DNA from: Actinomycetes bacterium
GTDB taxonomy: Bacteria; Actinomycetota; Actinomycetes; S36-B12; UBA10799
Length of the DNA stretch: 9,239 bases
Direction: 5' to 3'
Assembly: GCA_029779995.1 (NCBI GenBank)
Contig: JAKOZM010000256.1
Span: 1 to 9,239 of the forward strand
Shown piece after piece: positions 1-5,406 of this stretch; position 1 is the stretch's first letter, and the number at the start of each line of letters is the position of its first letter. A program made the position numbers and the translations under genes. The notes beneath the pieces were generated by a model. It made no database searches. It saw only the letters and a program-made list of their open reading frames with translations, and was not told where the DNA came from.

Positions 1-574
1 ACCACGATGAGACGTGGTCGCGCAGCGCGGCGTGCTGGGTGTTCGCGCACACCACGCGGACCGGGGTCACGAGCAGGCGGAAGGCGCTCTTGCCGTCGTG
101 ACTGTTGAGGGCGGCGAGGTTCAGGTTCACCCGGTCGCTGCCGCCGATGCGCAGATGCTGGGGCAGGCGCATCGTGACGAACACCTGCCGTCCGCCGCGC
201 AGGCTGCCCGCTGTGTCGAAGATCGCGCCGGAGGCGTCCGCGAGGTGGTTCAGGAACTCGGCGTGCTCCTCGTTCTGCAGTGGGTGGTAGCCCGCGCCGA
301 CGACGGCCAGAGGTTCGGTCTGGCCGGTGAAGGGGTTCGTGCGCACGGTGGCGTACGCGCCGGGAACCTCCATCGTGGTGACGCCGTCCTCGCCGATCTC
401 GGTCGCGCTGACGGGGGCCGTGCGGACGTTCCAGCCGCCGAGGTGGCCAAGTGTCATGGCGTCCTGCGCGGTGAACGCCTCCCCCTCGACGGTGGCGCCC
501 AAGCGGTGCCACGGGTCGGTTCGGGCGAAGAGGGCTGCGGCGCGGTTGCCGTGGGTCTCGATCTGGTGGGCCAT
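1..574 (-). CDS. DUF932 / phage-plasmid-like protein, C-terminus outside window
   Basis: This reads leftward and leaves the window without a stop, so about 191 N-terminal residues are visible. The start is ATG at 574-572, preceded by AAAGGA with 9 bases of spacing. The visible part matches what I know of the DUF932 (TIGR03299-type) family of phage and plasmid proteins. An N-terminal W-H-x-L-G segment is followed by 'YATVRTNPFTG' and 'VVGAGYHPLQNEE' (roughly residues 74-102). Then come 'TAGSLRGGRQVF', 'NLAALNSHDGKSAFR' and 'TPVRVVCANTQ', all family hallmarks. The molecular function of the family is not established. It is common beside partition or single-strand-binding genes on actinobacterial plasmids and phage-like elements. 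It lies 118 bp downstream of the parB-like gene in the same direction. An inverted repeat and a tandem motif separate them, so it may have its own promoter. The family call is firm; the function is unknown. Confidence 0.85.
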   Translation of the reverse strand, partial: MAHQIETHGNRAAALFARTDPWHRLGATVEGEAFTAQDAMTLGHLGGWNVRTAPVSATEIGEDGVTTMEVPGAYATVRTNPFTGQTEPLAVVGAGYHPLQNEEHAEFLNHLADASGAIFDTAGSLRGGRQVFVTMRLPQHLRIGGSDRVNLNLAALNSHDGKSAFRLLVTPVRVVCANTQHAALRDHVSSW

Positions 575-613
575 GGTGGTTGGTCCTTTCAGGTTGGGGC
601 TGACTGACGGCAA

Positions 614-633
614 ATCTATTCGATCTATTCGAC
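614..633. repeat. Tandem ATCTATTCG motif, candidate operator upstream of the DUF932 gene
   Basis: ATCTATTCG occurs twice back to back at 614-622 and 623-631, and the second copy extends to ATCTATTCGAC (623-633). The same 11 bases recur in opposite orientation at 2228-2238, just upstream of the parB-like gene. Placement upstream of both leftward genes suggests a shared operator or partition-protein site. That role is inference. Confidence 0.55.
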
Positions 634-671
634 TGGTGGGAGTTGTCCACAGGTGGTCAGCTCCCACCAGT
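632..671. repeat. Perfect 11-bp inverted repeat, 18-base loop
   Basis: ACTGGTGGGAG (632-642) is matched exactly by CTCCCACCAGT (661-671), and the loop is 643-660. It lies 22 bp past the parB-like stop, so in leftward transcripts it could act as an intrinsic terminator or a processing stem. No clear T-run follows on the minus strand, which weakens the terminator reading. The loop begins with a consensus actinobacterial DnaA box, so a DNA-level role is also possible. Confidence 0.6.
643..651 (+). promoter_or_regulatory. DnaA-box match TTGTCCACA
   Basis: TTGTCCACA is an exact copy of the preferred Streptomyces DnaA box. It sits exactly at the start of the loop of the 632-671 inverted repeat. 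A one-mismatch relative, TGATCCACA, lies on the minus strand at 687-695 over the parB-like stop codon. The sequence match is certain; DnaA binding is inference. Confidence 0.45.
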
Positions 672-692
672 CGTGTCGGTCGGGGCTGTGGA

Positions 693-2213
693 TCAGTCCT
701 GCTCGTCGTCGCTGTCCTTGGCGGGGATCAGAAGTTGCTCGACGTCGCTGGCTGGGTAACCCCAGCCGGTGAGCGCGGTCATCACCACGGCGTCCCATGC
801 GCTGGGGTTGCGCCAGGTGTGGGTTCCGCTGCGCTCTTCCCAGGCCGCCAAGACGGTGGCGAGGGTGCGCATGATCGCGGCCTTGGGCGTGGTCGCCGCC
901 TCGATGATGCGGCCGCAGCGCTCCCGCTGGCTCAAGTAGCCGTCGGCGTCGGCCTCAGCGGTCTTGAGGCCGAGGAGGTCGGGCAGGAGGACGGGCCCGT
1001 GCTGGAGGGCGTGGCTGAGGCTGTATTCGCGGCCGATGACCGCGCGGGCGACGAGGACCTCGGCGCCGTTGGGGACGGTGCGTCGGTTCAGCAGCCCGGT
1101 GAGCCACTCGCGACGCACGACCTCGGCAGCCTTCCAGGCCTTGTTGTTGGCGATGACGCGGCGGCGCTCCGCGCTCTCAGCCTCACGGCGTGCTTCGGCC
1201 TGCTCGTCGCGCTCGGCCTCGTCCTCGGACGATGCCGAGTCGTCGGCAGCGCGGCTGGTACGCGGGCCGTAGGCGTAGTGCAGGCCAGCGGCCTCGGGGT
1301 CGGTGCAGACCCAGACGGGGACGTAGACCTGCTCACCGTCGGCCTCGTCCATGTCGGCCTCGTCCGTGTCGTCGTCGCACTCGGGCTCGGCCCACTCGAC
1401 CGTCACGGCGAGGGCGGCCCCGATGACCTGCGCCCACTCGTCCTCGGGGACGGGCTGGTTCTGCTCGGTACGCAGGTTGGCGAGGGTGTGCCGGTGCAGG
1501 TCAGCGGGGACCTCGGCGGGGTCGAGCACGGGCAGCCCTTCGGCCAGCAGGCGCGCCACTTCGGTCTGCAGGGCCTCGGCCTCGGCGCGCTCGTCACGCA
1601 GCCGCTGGACGATGTGGGACAGCTGACGACGACGCCACGGCTCCTCCCACGCGCGGGTGAGGGCGTCGATCGCGCCGGGGTCGTCCTCGAACTCGGCGAA
1701 GAGGGCGGCCTCCTCCAAAGTCATCCCGGCAGCGTCCATGCGCTCCTTGGTGGCGCTGTTGCGGGTGACCGCCAGGGCACTGTCGACCGTTGCGCGGGGG
1801 AGGGCGACGCGCTTGGCGATCTGCGCGGCGGAGACGCCGAGCATGGCCAGCTGCTCGACCGCGTCGCGGGTCTCGCGGGTGTGCATGGCCTGGCGGTGCA
1901 GGTTCTCACTGGCTTGGTCGATGATCCGGTCGACCTCTTCGGGTGCAGCCACGACGCGCACGGGGACGGTCCCGGTGGGGGTGCCCACCTTGGCTGCGAC
2001 GACGGTGCGGCGCTGTCCGCGCAGGACCGTCAAGCCGCCCTCGGGGGCGAGGTACGCGCTGATGACTTCCAGCACGCCTCGGGTCTTGATCGACGCCGCG
2101 AACTCCTTGGCGTCGGGGTGGGTATCCGTGCGGATGTTCGCGCCGATCCTCAGCGCTGCGGGGTCGACCTCGTAGAGGTGGCCGACCTCGTAGGCGGTGG
2201 CGGTGTTGCTCAT
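693..2213 (-). CDS. ParB/Spo0J-like partition or regulatory protein, 506 aa
   Basis: This is a ParB-family DNA-binding protein. The family binds parS-like sites and, in canonical members, is a CTP-dependent clamp used in plasmid or chromosome segregation. The ParB N-terminal fold covers about residues 12-110. It includes 'LRGQRR' (65-69), equivalent to the GxRR part of the CTP-binding box, and 'ENLHR' (103-107), equivalent to ENxxR. A helix-turn-helix follows at about 120-150 ('VSAAQIAKRVALPRATV'). Next come a charged helical region (200-225), a very acidic stretch (278-293), a charged coiled segment (325-355), and a C-terminal domain I do not recognise. At 506 aa it is much longer than chromosomal ParB (about 300-370). 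I place the start at ATG 2213 because AAGGAG lies 8 bases upstream; an in-frame start at 2249 has no comparable site. No parA is present nearby. It could equally be a plasmid or phage ParB-like regulator rather than a true partition protein. Confidence 0.85.
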   Translation of the reverse strand: MSNTATAYEVGHLYEVDPAALRIGANIRTDTHPDAKEFAASIKTRGVLEVISAYLAPEGGLTVLRGQRRTVVAAKVGTPTGTVPVRVVAAPEEVDRIIDQASENLHRQAMHTRETRDAVEQLAMLGVSAAQIAKRVALPRATVDSALAVTRNSATKERMDAAGMTLEEAALFAEFEDDPGAIDALTRAWEEPWRRRQLSHIVQRLRDERAEAEALQTEVARLLAEGLPVLDPAEVPADLHRHTLANLRTEQNQPVPEDEWAQVIGAALAVTVEWAEPECDDDTDEADMDEADGEQVYVPVWVCTDPEAAGLHYAYGPRTSRAADDSASSEDEAERDEQAEARREAESAERRRVIANNKAWKAAEVVRREWLTGLLNRRTVPNGAEVLVARAVIGREYSLSHALQHGPVLLPDLLGLKTAEADADGYLSQRERCGRIIEAATTPKAAIMRTLATVLAAWEERSGTHTWRNPSAWDAVVMTALTGWGYPASDVEQLLIPAKDSDDEQD

Positions 2214-2227
2214 GGTCTCAACTCCTT

Positions 2228-2238
2228 GTCGAATAGAT
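2228..2238 (-). promoter_or_regulatory. Third copy of ATCTATTCGAC, just upstream of the parB-like start
   Basis: GTCGAATAGAT on the plus strand is the exact reverse complement of 623-633. It ends 15 bp upstream of the parB-like start codon and abuts its Shine-Dalgarno sequence. A protein bound here would probably block transcription or initiation. Autoregulation by the ParB-like protein is a reasonable guess. Confidence 0.5.
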
Positions 2239-2330
2239 GGAACTGACACTTGCTATCCTCGTCGCGTGACGCGGACGGCGCTGGGGTCGAAACATGGCTG
2301 TGGAAAGTGTTCGGCGACGGCATCCCCTGT

Positions 2331-2351
2331 GGATTGCGGATCGCGGATTGC
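2331..2351 (+). repeat. Three tandem 7-bp repeats, iteron-like
   Basis: GGATTGC, GGATCGC and GGATTGC follow one another without gaps at 2331-2337, 2338-2344 and 2345-2351, with one mismatch in the middle copy. The first copy overlaps a DnaA-box-like TGTGGATTG (2328-2336). Short phased repeats beside partition-type genes can be operators, centromere sites or iterons. The sequence alone does not decide between these. Confidence 0.45.
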
Positions 2352-2425
2352 CTTGTCCCAAGCCACGATTCGTTACGTAGGCCCCCGAAAATGCACACGG
2401 CTGGGTGTTAGGGGAGGGGGAGGGC

Positions 2426-2893
2426 GTGCCCGGTGAGTCCCGAGAGTCGATCGGCGCATGGTGGGATCCCGAGGTCTGGCAGCGAGCTCGTGCGGCCTAC
2501 ATGTACGACCTGCGCCACCATCCCGACGCGCCAGCGGGGTTCATCCAGTGGCTGCACTGGGTGATCGAGCTGCACATCCGCCGCGGCGTACGCGGCCGCG
2601 GCCTGCTCGAGCTGCCACCGCGTCGTGAACTGTCCGGAAAGCCGGATCCCGACCGACCCAACAACGTAGTCGGCCTGAGCCGTCACCACCCCCTGCGGGC
2701 GGACCTGGTCGCCGACATGGACGCAGCCATCGAGGCAGACGAGAGAGCCAAGCGCTTCCTCACACGCTCTGCCTGGATCCAGCAAGCAGTCCAAGCCGCG
2801 ATCGCCGACGCCGACGCTCGCGCGGGAAGGCGCCTGCCCAAGCTGCCGGCCGGTACCCGACTGCCAAACCAGCCACGCAAGTCTGGCCGCTGA
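2426..2893 (+). CDS. Small DNA-binding-type protein, possibly two RHH/ParB-like repeats, 155 aa
   Basis: Start GTG 2426 is chosen because a G-rich, Shine-Dalgarno-like run (GGGGAGGGGGAGG) lies directly upstream. An in-frame GTG at 2405 would put that run inside the coding sequence and add a TTA codon. Two similar halves can be seen. Residues 13-53 read 'DPEVWQRARAAY' then 'GFIQWLHWVIELHIRR'. Residues 91-130 end in 'FLTRSAWIQQAVQAAIADA'. Each resembles the 'RARAAY ... F..WI..AI' pattern of small actinobacterial plasmid centromere-binding proteins and of ribbon-helix-helix proteins. The C-terminal 20 residues are basic and proline-rich, suited to DNA contact. It diverges from the parB-like gene and could bind the repeats in the shared spacer. 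No ParA partner is seen. The fold assignment comes from pattern reading only. Confidence 0.6.
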   Translation: MPGESRESIGAWWDPEVWQRARAAYMYDLRHHPDAPAGFIQWLHWVIELHIRRGVRGRGLLELPPRRELSGKPDPDRPNNVVGLSRHHPLRADLVADMDAAIEADERAKRFLTRSAWIQQAVQAAIADADARAGRRLPKLPAGTRLPNQPRKSGR

Positions 2894-3321
2894 GCCGATT
2901 CCGACCGGCGGGGTGATGTGCTGTCCGAGACGACACGGAACGTGCGAAGAGCGCTGGTCCACAACGGGATCGAACCTGCAGGCCGCTTGCGCGTGATGGC
3001 CTCTGGCCGCACCGTCACCGACGACTCCTCGTTGGTGGCCAAGCTGGAACACTCGCCTCACCGGTCGTCGGCCTACGTGGCCGACCTCGAAGAGTCCCAC
3101 CGGGCCGGCGTTCCTGCGGAGGAGTTCCTCGTTCACCAACCGCTTCGGATCGGTGATCGGTGGGCGACGGTCGTGGGTTACGTCCACGCCGTGGAGCCGA
3201 CGCACGCCCGGCACGCCGAGGCCGTCGGTCGCCTGCTCCGGCCAGATCCCCGACCTCGTCTGGCCCTACACGGAGCCGCGCGCCCAGGGCGAGGTCTACT
3301 GCCCCGACGACTGGCGGCCGG

Positions 3322-3329
3322 AGAACATC
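3322..3329. repeat. 8-bp target-site duplication, left copy (AGAACATC)
   Basis: AGAACATC lies immediately before the left inverted repeat and is repeated exactly at 3717-3724 after the right one. Eight bases is the usual duplication length for ISL3-family elements. Confidence 0.85.
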
Positions 3330-3594
3330 GGCTCTTCGTACGCCACACCAGCGTGGCGGGCTTGCCGAAAACCGGAGCATCCACCAGGCGGACCTCGCGC
3401 CGACCGTGCCCCTGCGCGATGACCCCGCAGGTCGGGCAGCCCATCGGCTCCGGCGCCGACTCCACTGTGATCGTCAAGGCCCCACCGTCATCCCGCACGA
3501 CGCCGATCACGTGCAGCCCATCCAGGCCAACCAGCAGGTCACAACGGTCGCAGTAGCTGCCGCGCACGCGACAGCACACCGTAGGCTCGGGCAT
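3330..3594 (-). pseudogene. ISL3-family transposase, N-terminal fragment
   Basis: From ATG 3594 (GAGGA about 8 bases upstream) the frame gives 'LVGLDGLHVIGVVRDDGG', then the first cysteine pair of the N-terminal zinc-binding domain in 'GCPTCGV' (C53, C56). 'DAPVFGKPATLVWR' follows, the standard opening of ISL3 transposases. The second cysteine pair, the helix-turn-helix and the whole DDE catalytic domain are absent. The open frame runs past the element end into host DNA until a stop at 3178-3180, adding about 50 unrelated residues. It is not a functional transposase. Whether the fragment is expressed, or acts as a DNA-binding inhibitor, is unknown. Confidence 0.8.
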
Positions 3595-3716
3595 CGTCGA
3601 GGTCCTCGTGAACAGAAGATGTGGAAGTCCTCTGATCCTCGGGGACCTCGACCCCATCCACCCTCACACCGCCGCTCGGCGCGCCGCCATCACCCCACCG
3701 TCAGGTACGAAGAGCC
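3330..3716 (-). mobile_element. 387-bp internally deleted ISL3-family element, MITE-like
   Basis: The termini are perfect 12-bp inverted repeats: GGCTCTTCGTAC at 3330-3341 and its reverse complement at 3705-3716. Both are flanked by AGAACATC. Inside lie only about 120 bp of leader and the first 88 codons of an ISL3-type transposase on the minus strand. Full-length ISL3 elements are roughly 1.3-1.5 kb, so about 1 kb is missing. The left repeat coincides with transposase codons W-R-T-K-S. This suggests that the deletion joined coding sequence to the far terminus through a short stretch of identity. Because both ends and the duplication are perfect, the short form itself appears to have transposed, presumably using transposase supplied in trans. 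Confidence 0.85.
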
Positions 3717-3724
3717 AGAACATC
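3717..3724. repeat. 8-bp target-site duplication, right copy (AGAACATC)
   Basis: This is identical to 3322-3329 and directly follows the right inverted repeat. The interrupted gene resumes at 3725. Confidence 0.85.
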
Positions 3725-3963
3725 ATCATCAGCGCGACCGGCCCCGTCATGATCGACCTCGACCTCGACCGCGCCGGCGTCTGGCCGAGGTCACGCGCCG
3801 TTCAGGTCGCCGTCGACGACTTCGCCGGACCACTGGGCCAGCGCCAGCGCATCAAGACAGCCCTGTTGCGGGGATACGGAACTCATCCGGATTTCGTGCA
3901 TTGAACTGACCGGCGGCAGGGGTGTAGTCCACTGAACGCGCGTCGCTCCCCGAGATGCCGCAG

Positions 3964-3984
3964 CCTGGCTGCATGAGCGCCAGG
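3964..3984 (+). repeat. Small inverted repeat in the 3905-4038 spacer
   Basis: CCTGGC (3964-3969) pairs with GCCAGG (3979-3984) across a 9-base loop. There is no T-run after it. It may insulate the following operon, but the stem is short and could be chance. Confidence 0.25.
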
Positions 3985-4025
3985 TGACATCGCGAGACGC
4001 GCTGCGCTCACCACCTACCGCAGGG

Positions 4026-4031
4026 TAGTTT
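4026..4031 (+). promoter_or_regulatory. Candidate -10 element TAGTTT for a leaderless transcript
   Basis: TAGTTT fits the actinobacterial TANNNT -10 pattern and ends 7 bases before GTG 4039, the spacing expected when transcription begins at the start codon. No convincing Shine-Dalgarno sequence precedes 4039, which supports leaderless initiation. No good -35 is visible. Confidence 0.4.
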
Positions 4032-4038
4032 ACGCATC

Positions 4039-4575
4039 GTGCAGGTGTCACGACGCGCCCTGATCGTCCTCACCCTCCTGCTGTCTCTCTCAGCATGCGG
4101 GAGTGGTGGGAGCGATACGCCTGCGTCCAGCACGTCCCATCCGAGTGACTTTGAGGCCGTCCTGCCGCAGGGGAAGACGCTCACAGCGAGCGATATCGAG
4201 AAGTTGCTAGCTGGACTCGACAACGGCAAACCGCCCGCCACAACGCTGAGCGCGGCAGCCTTTGATCGTGATACGCCATATCCGCGAACCGATGACCCTG
4301 AATGGAAACACTTTCTTGAAGTATTCGGGGCGGTTCGTGGGAAGGCGTTGGAGGGCGGGTGGTCGATTATGGTTGAGGGCTACCAGCAGTCTACGAGTAA
4401 GCCCGTCGGTACCCATGACGACCAACTCTCCGACCAGAGGGCGCAGGCAGCCAAACAGGCTTTGATCGACCTCGGATACCCAAGCGGAAGGGTGCAGGCC
4501 ATCGGACGAGGAGTGGGCGGCCCCAGTCCCTCCGATAGAAAAGTAGTCATCTCATTCGTGAAAGCCACCCCGTGA
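4039..4575 (+). CDS. OmpA-like domain lipoprotein, 178 aa
   Basis: A lipoprotein signal is clear: 'SRR' near the N-terminus, a hydrophobic stretch (residues 7-19), and the lipobox L-S-A-C with the lipidated cysteine at 20. A low-complexity Gly/Ser/Thr linker follows. After a middle region with no recognised domain (about 38-100), residues 105-175 have the OmpA/MotB C-terminal pattern. The blocks are 'IMVEGYQQ', 'DDQLSDQRAQAAKQALIDLGY', 'GRGVGGPSPSDRKVVISF'. The R of 'LSxxRA' (R134), which contacts peptidoglycan in known structures, is kept. The usual Asp of GHTD is replaced by Gln (Q117). The protein should sit on the outer face of the membrane, possibly touching the wall. It is first in an apparent operon and overlaps the next gene by 4 bp. 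Codon use is less GC-rich than the flanking blocks. Confidence 0.8.
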   Translation: MQVSRRALIVLTLLLSLSACGSGGSDTPASSTSHPSDFEAVLPQGKTLTASDIEKLLAGLDNGKPPATTLSAAAFDRDTPYPRTDDPEWKHFLEVFGAVRGKALEGGWSIMVEGYQQSTSKPVGTHDDQLSDQRAQAAKQALIDLGYPSGRVQAIGRGVGGPSPSDRKVVISFVKATP

Positions 4576-5375
4576 CACGTCGAACTATCATCCTCTCAGT
4601 CGTATCGATCTTCCTGCTCTTGGCAGGTACAGCCGTCGCTATGTCCTGGGCCACTCGCACGCCGACTGGATGCGGATCATTGGCGACCACGGCGGCAGGG
4701 GACACCGAGTCGCTGAACCTCGTTGTCGAGCTTCGAGCCAATACGTCGTCTGAGGCGAATGCCGTGCAGAGCTTCGTGCAGCGGTCGTTGACCACTCTCA
4801 CGGAGGACCTCACAAAGCAGTATTCAGTACGCCTCGTTCTCCTGCGATACGGTTCCCCAGTTCAACTCACTGGCTGCTTGGCGGACCTCAGATACATCGT
4901 GCCGCCGAAAGAGGATCTGGACACCTACCGCGCCAGCAGCACGTCAGAAGATACGAAAGCGGCTCTCAAGAAGACGATGGATGAGACGAGGCTTCAAAAG
5001 GTGCATTGGATTGCGGCCGAGGCTCAAGCTCAAGTGGCACAGGTTGACTTAGCAGGGTTCGATCCACGCAAGCCCCAGTTGTCACCATTGCTCGCCTGGA
5101 AGGCCGGGCTAAAGTTTGATGCACCCAATTCGAGGGTGGCAATTTTGTCACCACTTGTCTCTACTGTGGACGACTGTATGGCCCGTGACGGTGCCCCCGC
5201 AGACCTGGTTCGTGACTGCACCAAGTTCGCTCAGTTTTTCCCGGCGACGGCGGCGGGTGTCTCAATCATTGTGGACGAAGCTGCTTTGGACCCAACCTAT
5301 GCTAGGCGGGCGGAGGAAACTCGTACGGCGATCTGCGAACAACTGACAAAGGACAACTGCGGTGTCACGAAGTAG
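4572..5375 (+). CDS. Signal-anchored extracytoplasmic protein, possible degenerate VWA-like fold, 267 aa
   Basis: GTG 4572 overlaps the stop of the lipoprotein gene as GTGA, which implies translational coupling. The start 'MTRR' followed by a hydrophobic segment (residues 6-28) predicts a signal anchor or signal peptide, leaving about 235 residues outside. Six cysteines (34, 102, 202, 216, 255, 263) could form three disulfides. The alternation 'LNLVVELRANTSSEANAVQSFV ...' followed by 'SVRLVLLRYGS', 'LSPLLAWKAGLKF' and 'RVAILSPLVSTVDDC' (172-202) recalls the strand-helix order of von Willebrand A domains. The metal-site residues (DxSxS) are not preserved, so this is only a structural guess. 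L160 is encoded by TTA (5049-5051), a rare codon in Streptomyces. The 4-bp overlap with an OmpA-like lipoprotein gene suggests the two proteins work together at the cell surface. Confidence 0.7.
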   Translation: MTRRTIILSVVSIFLLLAGTAVAMSWATRTPTGCGSLATTAAGDTESLNLVVELRANTSSEANAVQSFVQRSLTTLTEDLTKQYSVRLVLLRYGSPVQLTGCLADLRYIVPPKEDLDTYRASSTSEDTKAALKKTMDETRLQKVHWIAAEAQAQVAQVDLAGFDPRKPQLSPLLAWKAGLKFDAPNSRVAILSPLVSTVDDCMARDGAPADLVRDCTKFAQFFPATAAGVSIIVDEAALDPTYARRAEETRTAICEQLTKDNCGVTK

Positions 5376-5406
5376 GCGTTTAGAGCATTTAGAAAGGCGG
5401 TCGTAG

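Larger units (their letters stand above)
2214..2425. promoter_or_regulatory. Divergent intergenic region between parB-like and RHH-like genes
   Basis: This 212-bp spacer separates two divergent DNA-binding-protein genes, so both promoters must lie here unless transcription enters from outside. It holds the parB ribosome-binding site (CTCCTT, 2222-2227), the ATCTATTCGAC element on the minus strand, and a triple 7-bp repeat at 2331-2351. It also holds two DnaA-box-like sequences on the minus strand, near 2299-2307 and 2328-2336. I could not pick out a convincing -35/-10 pair in either direction. Confidence 0.5.
2918..3904 (+). pseudogene. APH/choline-kinase-like phosphotransferase, broken by frameshift and IS insertion
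   Basis: The N-lobe is read from GTG 2918. It has the ATP-site lysine in 'LVAKLEHSP' (K42), then a helix with 'ADLEESHRAGVP', 'VVGYVHAVEPTHA' and 'AEAVGRLLR', which are typical APH-family blocks. An extra base near 3242 then shifts the frame. The catalytic loop continues in the next frame as 'VYCPDDWRPENI' and stops at an IS insertion. After the element the gene resumes at 3725 as 'IISATGPVMIDLD', the DFG-equivalent metal-binding block, and ends in 'ALLRGYGTHPDF' before TGA at 3902-3904. Removing 3330-3724 joins PENI to IIS in frame. The usual catalytic-loop histidine of H-x-D-x4-N is proline here; the following D and N remain. Rebuilt length is about 196 aa, short for the family (usually 250-300), so further internal loss is possible. 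It starts 24 bp after the upstream gene. The substrate cannot be told. Confidence 0.75.

Noticed and set aside
14..607. Rightward open frame opposite the DUF932 gene
   Set aside because: The minus strand carries recognisable DUF932 blocks and runs off the window edge; this frame is its shadow.
327..2246. Long rightward open frame opposite the parB-like gene (639 codons)
   Set aside because: It is the antisense shadow of a GC-rich gene. The leftward frame has the ParB fold, ENLHR motif and a proper ribosome-binding site; the rightward product is a featureless Gly/Val/Leu-rich chain.
2197..2436. Small rightward ORF in the divergent spacer (a possible start is GTG 2266)
   Set aside because: There is no ribosome-binding site, its composition is irregular, and it overlaps the regulatory repeats and the start of the next gene.
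2408..3214. Leftward open frame of 268 codons across the RHH-like gene and the kinase N-lobe
   Set aside because: Its composition is shadow-like, and it crosses two plus-strand regions with clear protein motifs.
3608..3904. Independent 98-aa gene containing GDLDP as its own catalytic loop
   Set aside because: Bases 3608-3716 belong to the IS end, so GDLDP is chance. Only 3725-3904 is kinase sequence, and it joins the upstream fragment.
3160..3909. Rightward 249-codon open frame through the IS remnant
   Set aside because: The product is an Arg/Pro/His-rich nonsense chain; the real coding signals here are the tnpA fragment on the minus strand and the split kinase on the plus strand.
4572..5375. 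True VWA domain with a metal-ion-dependent adhesion site
   Set aside because: Strand and helix order is suggestive, but no DxSxS or matching downstream Thr/Asp could be located, so I call it only possible and degenerate.
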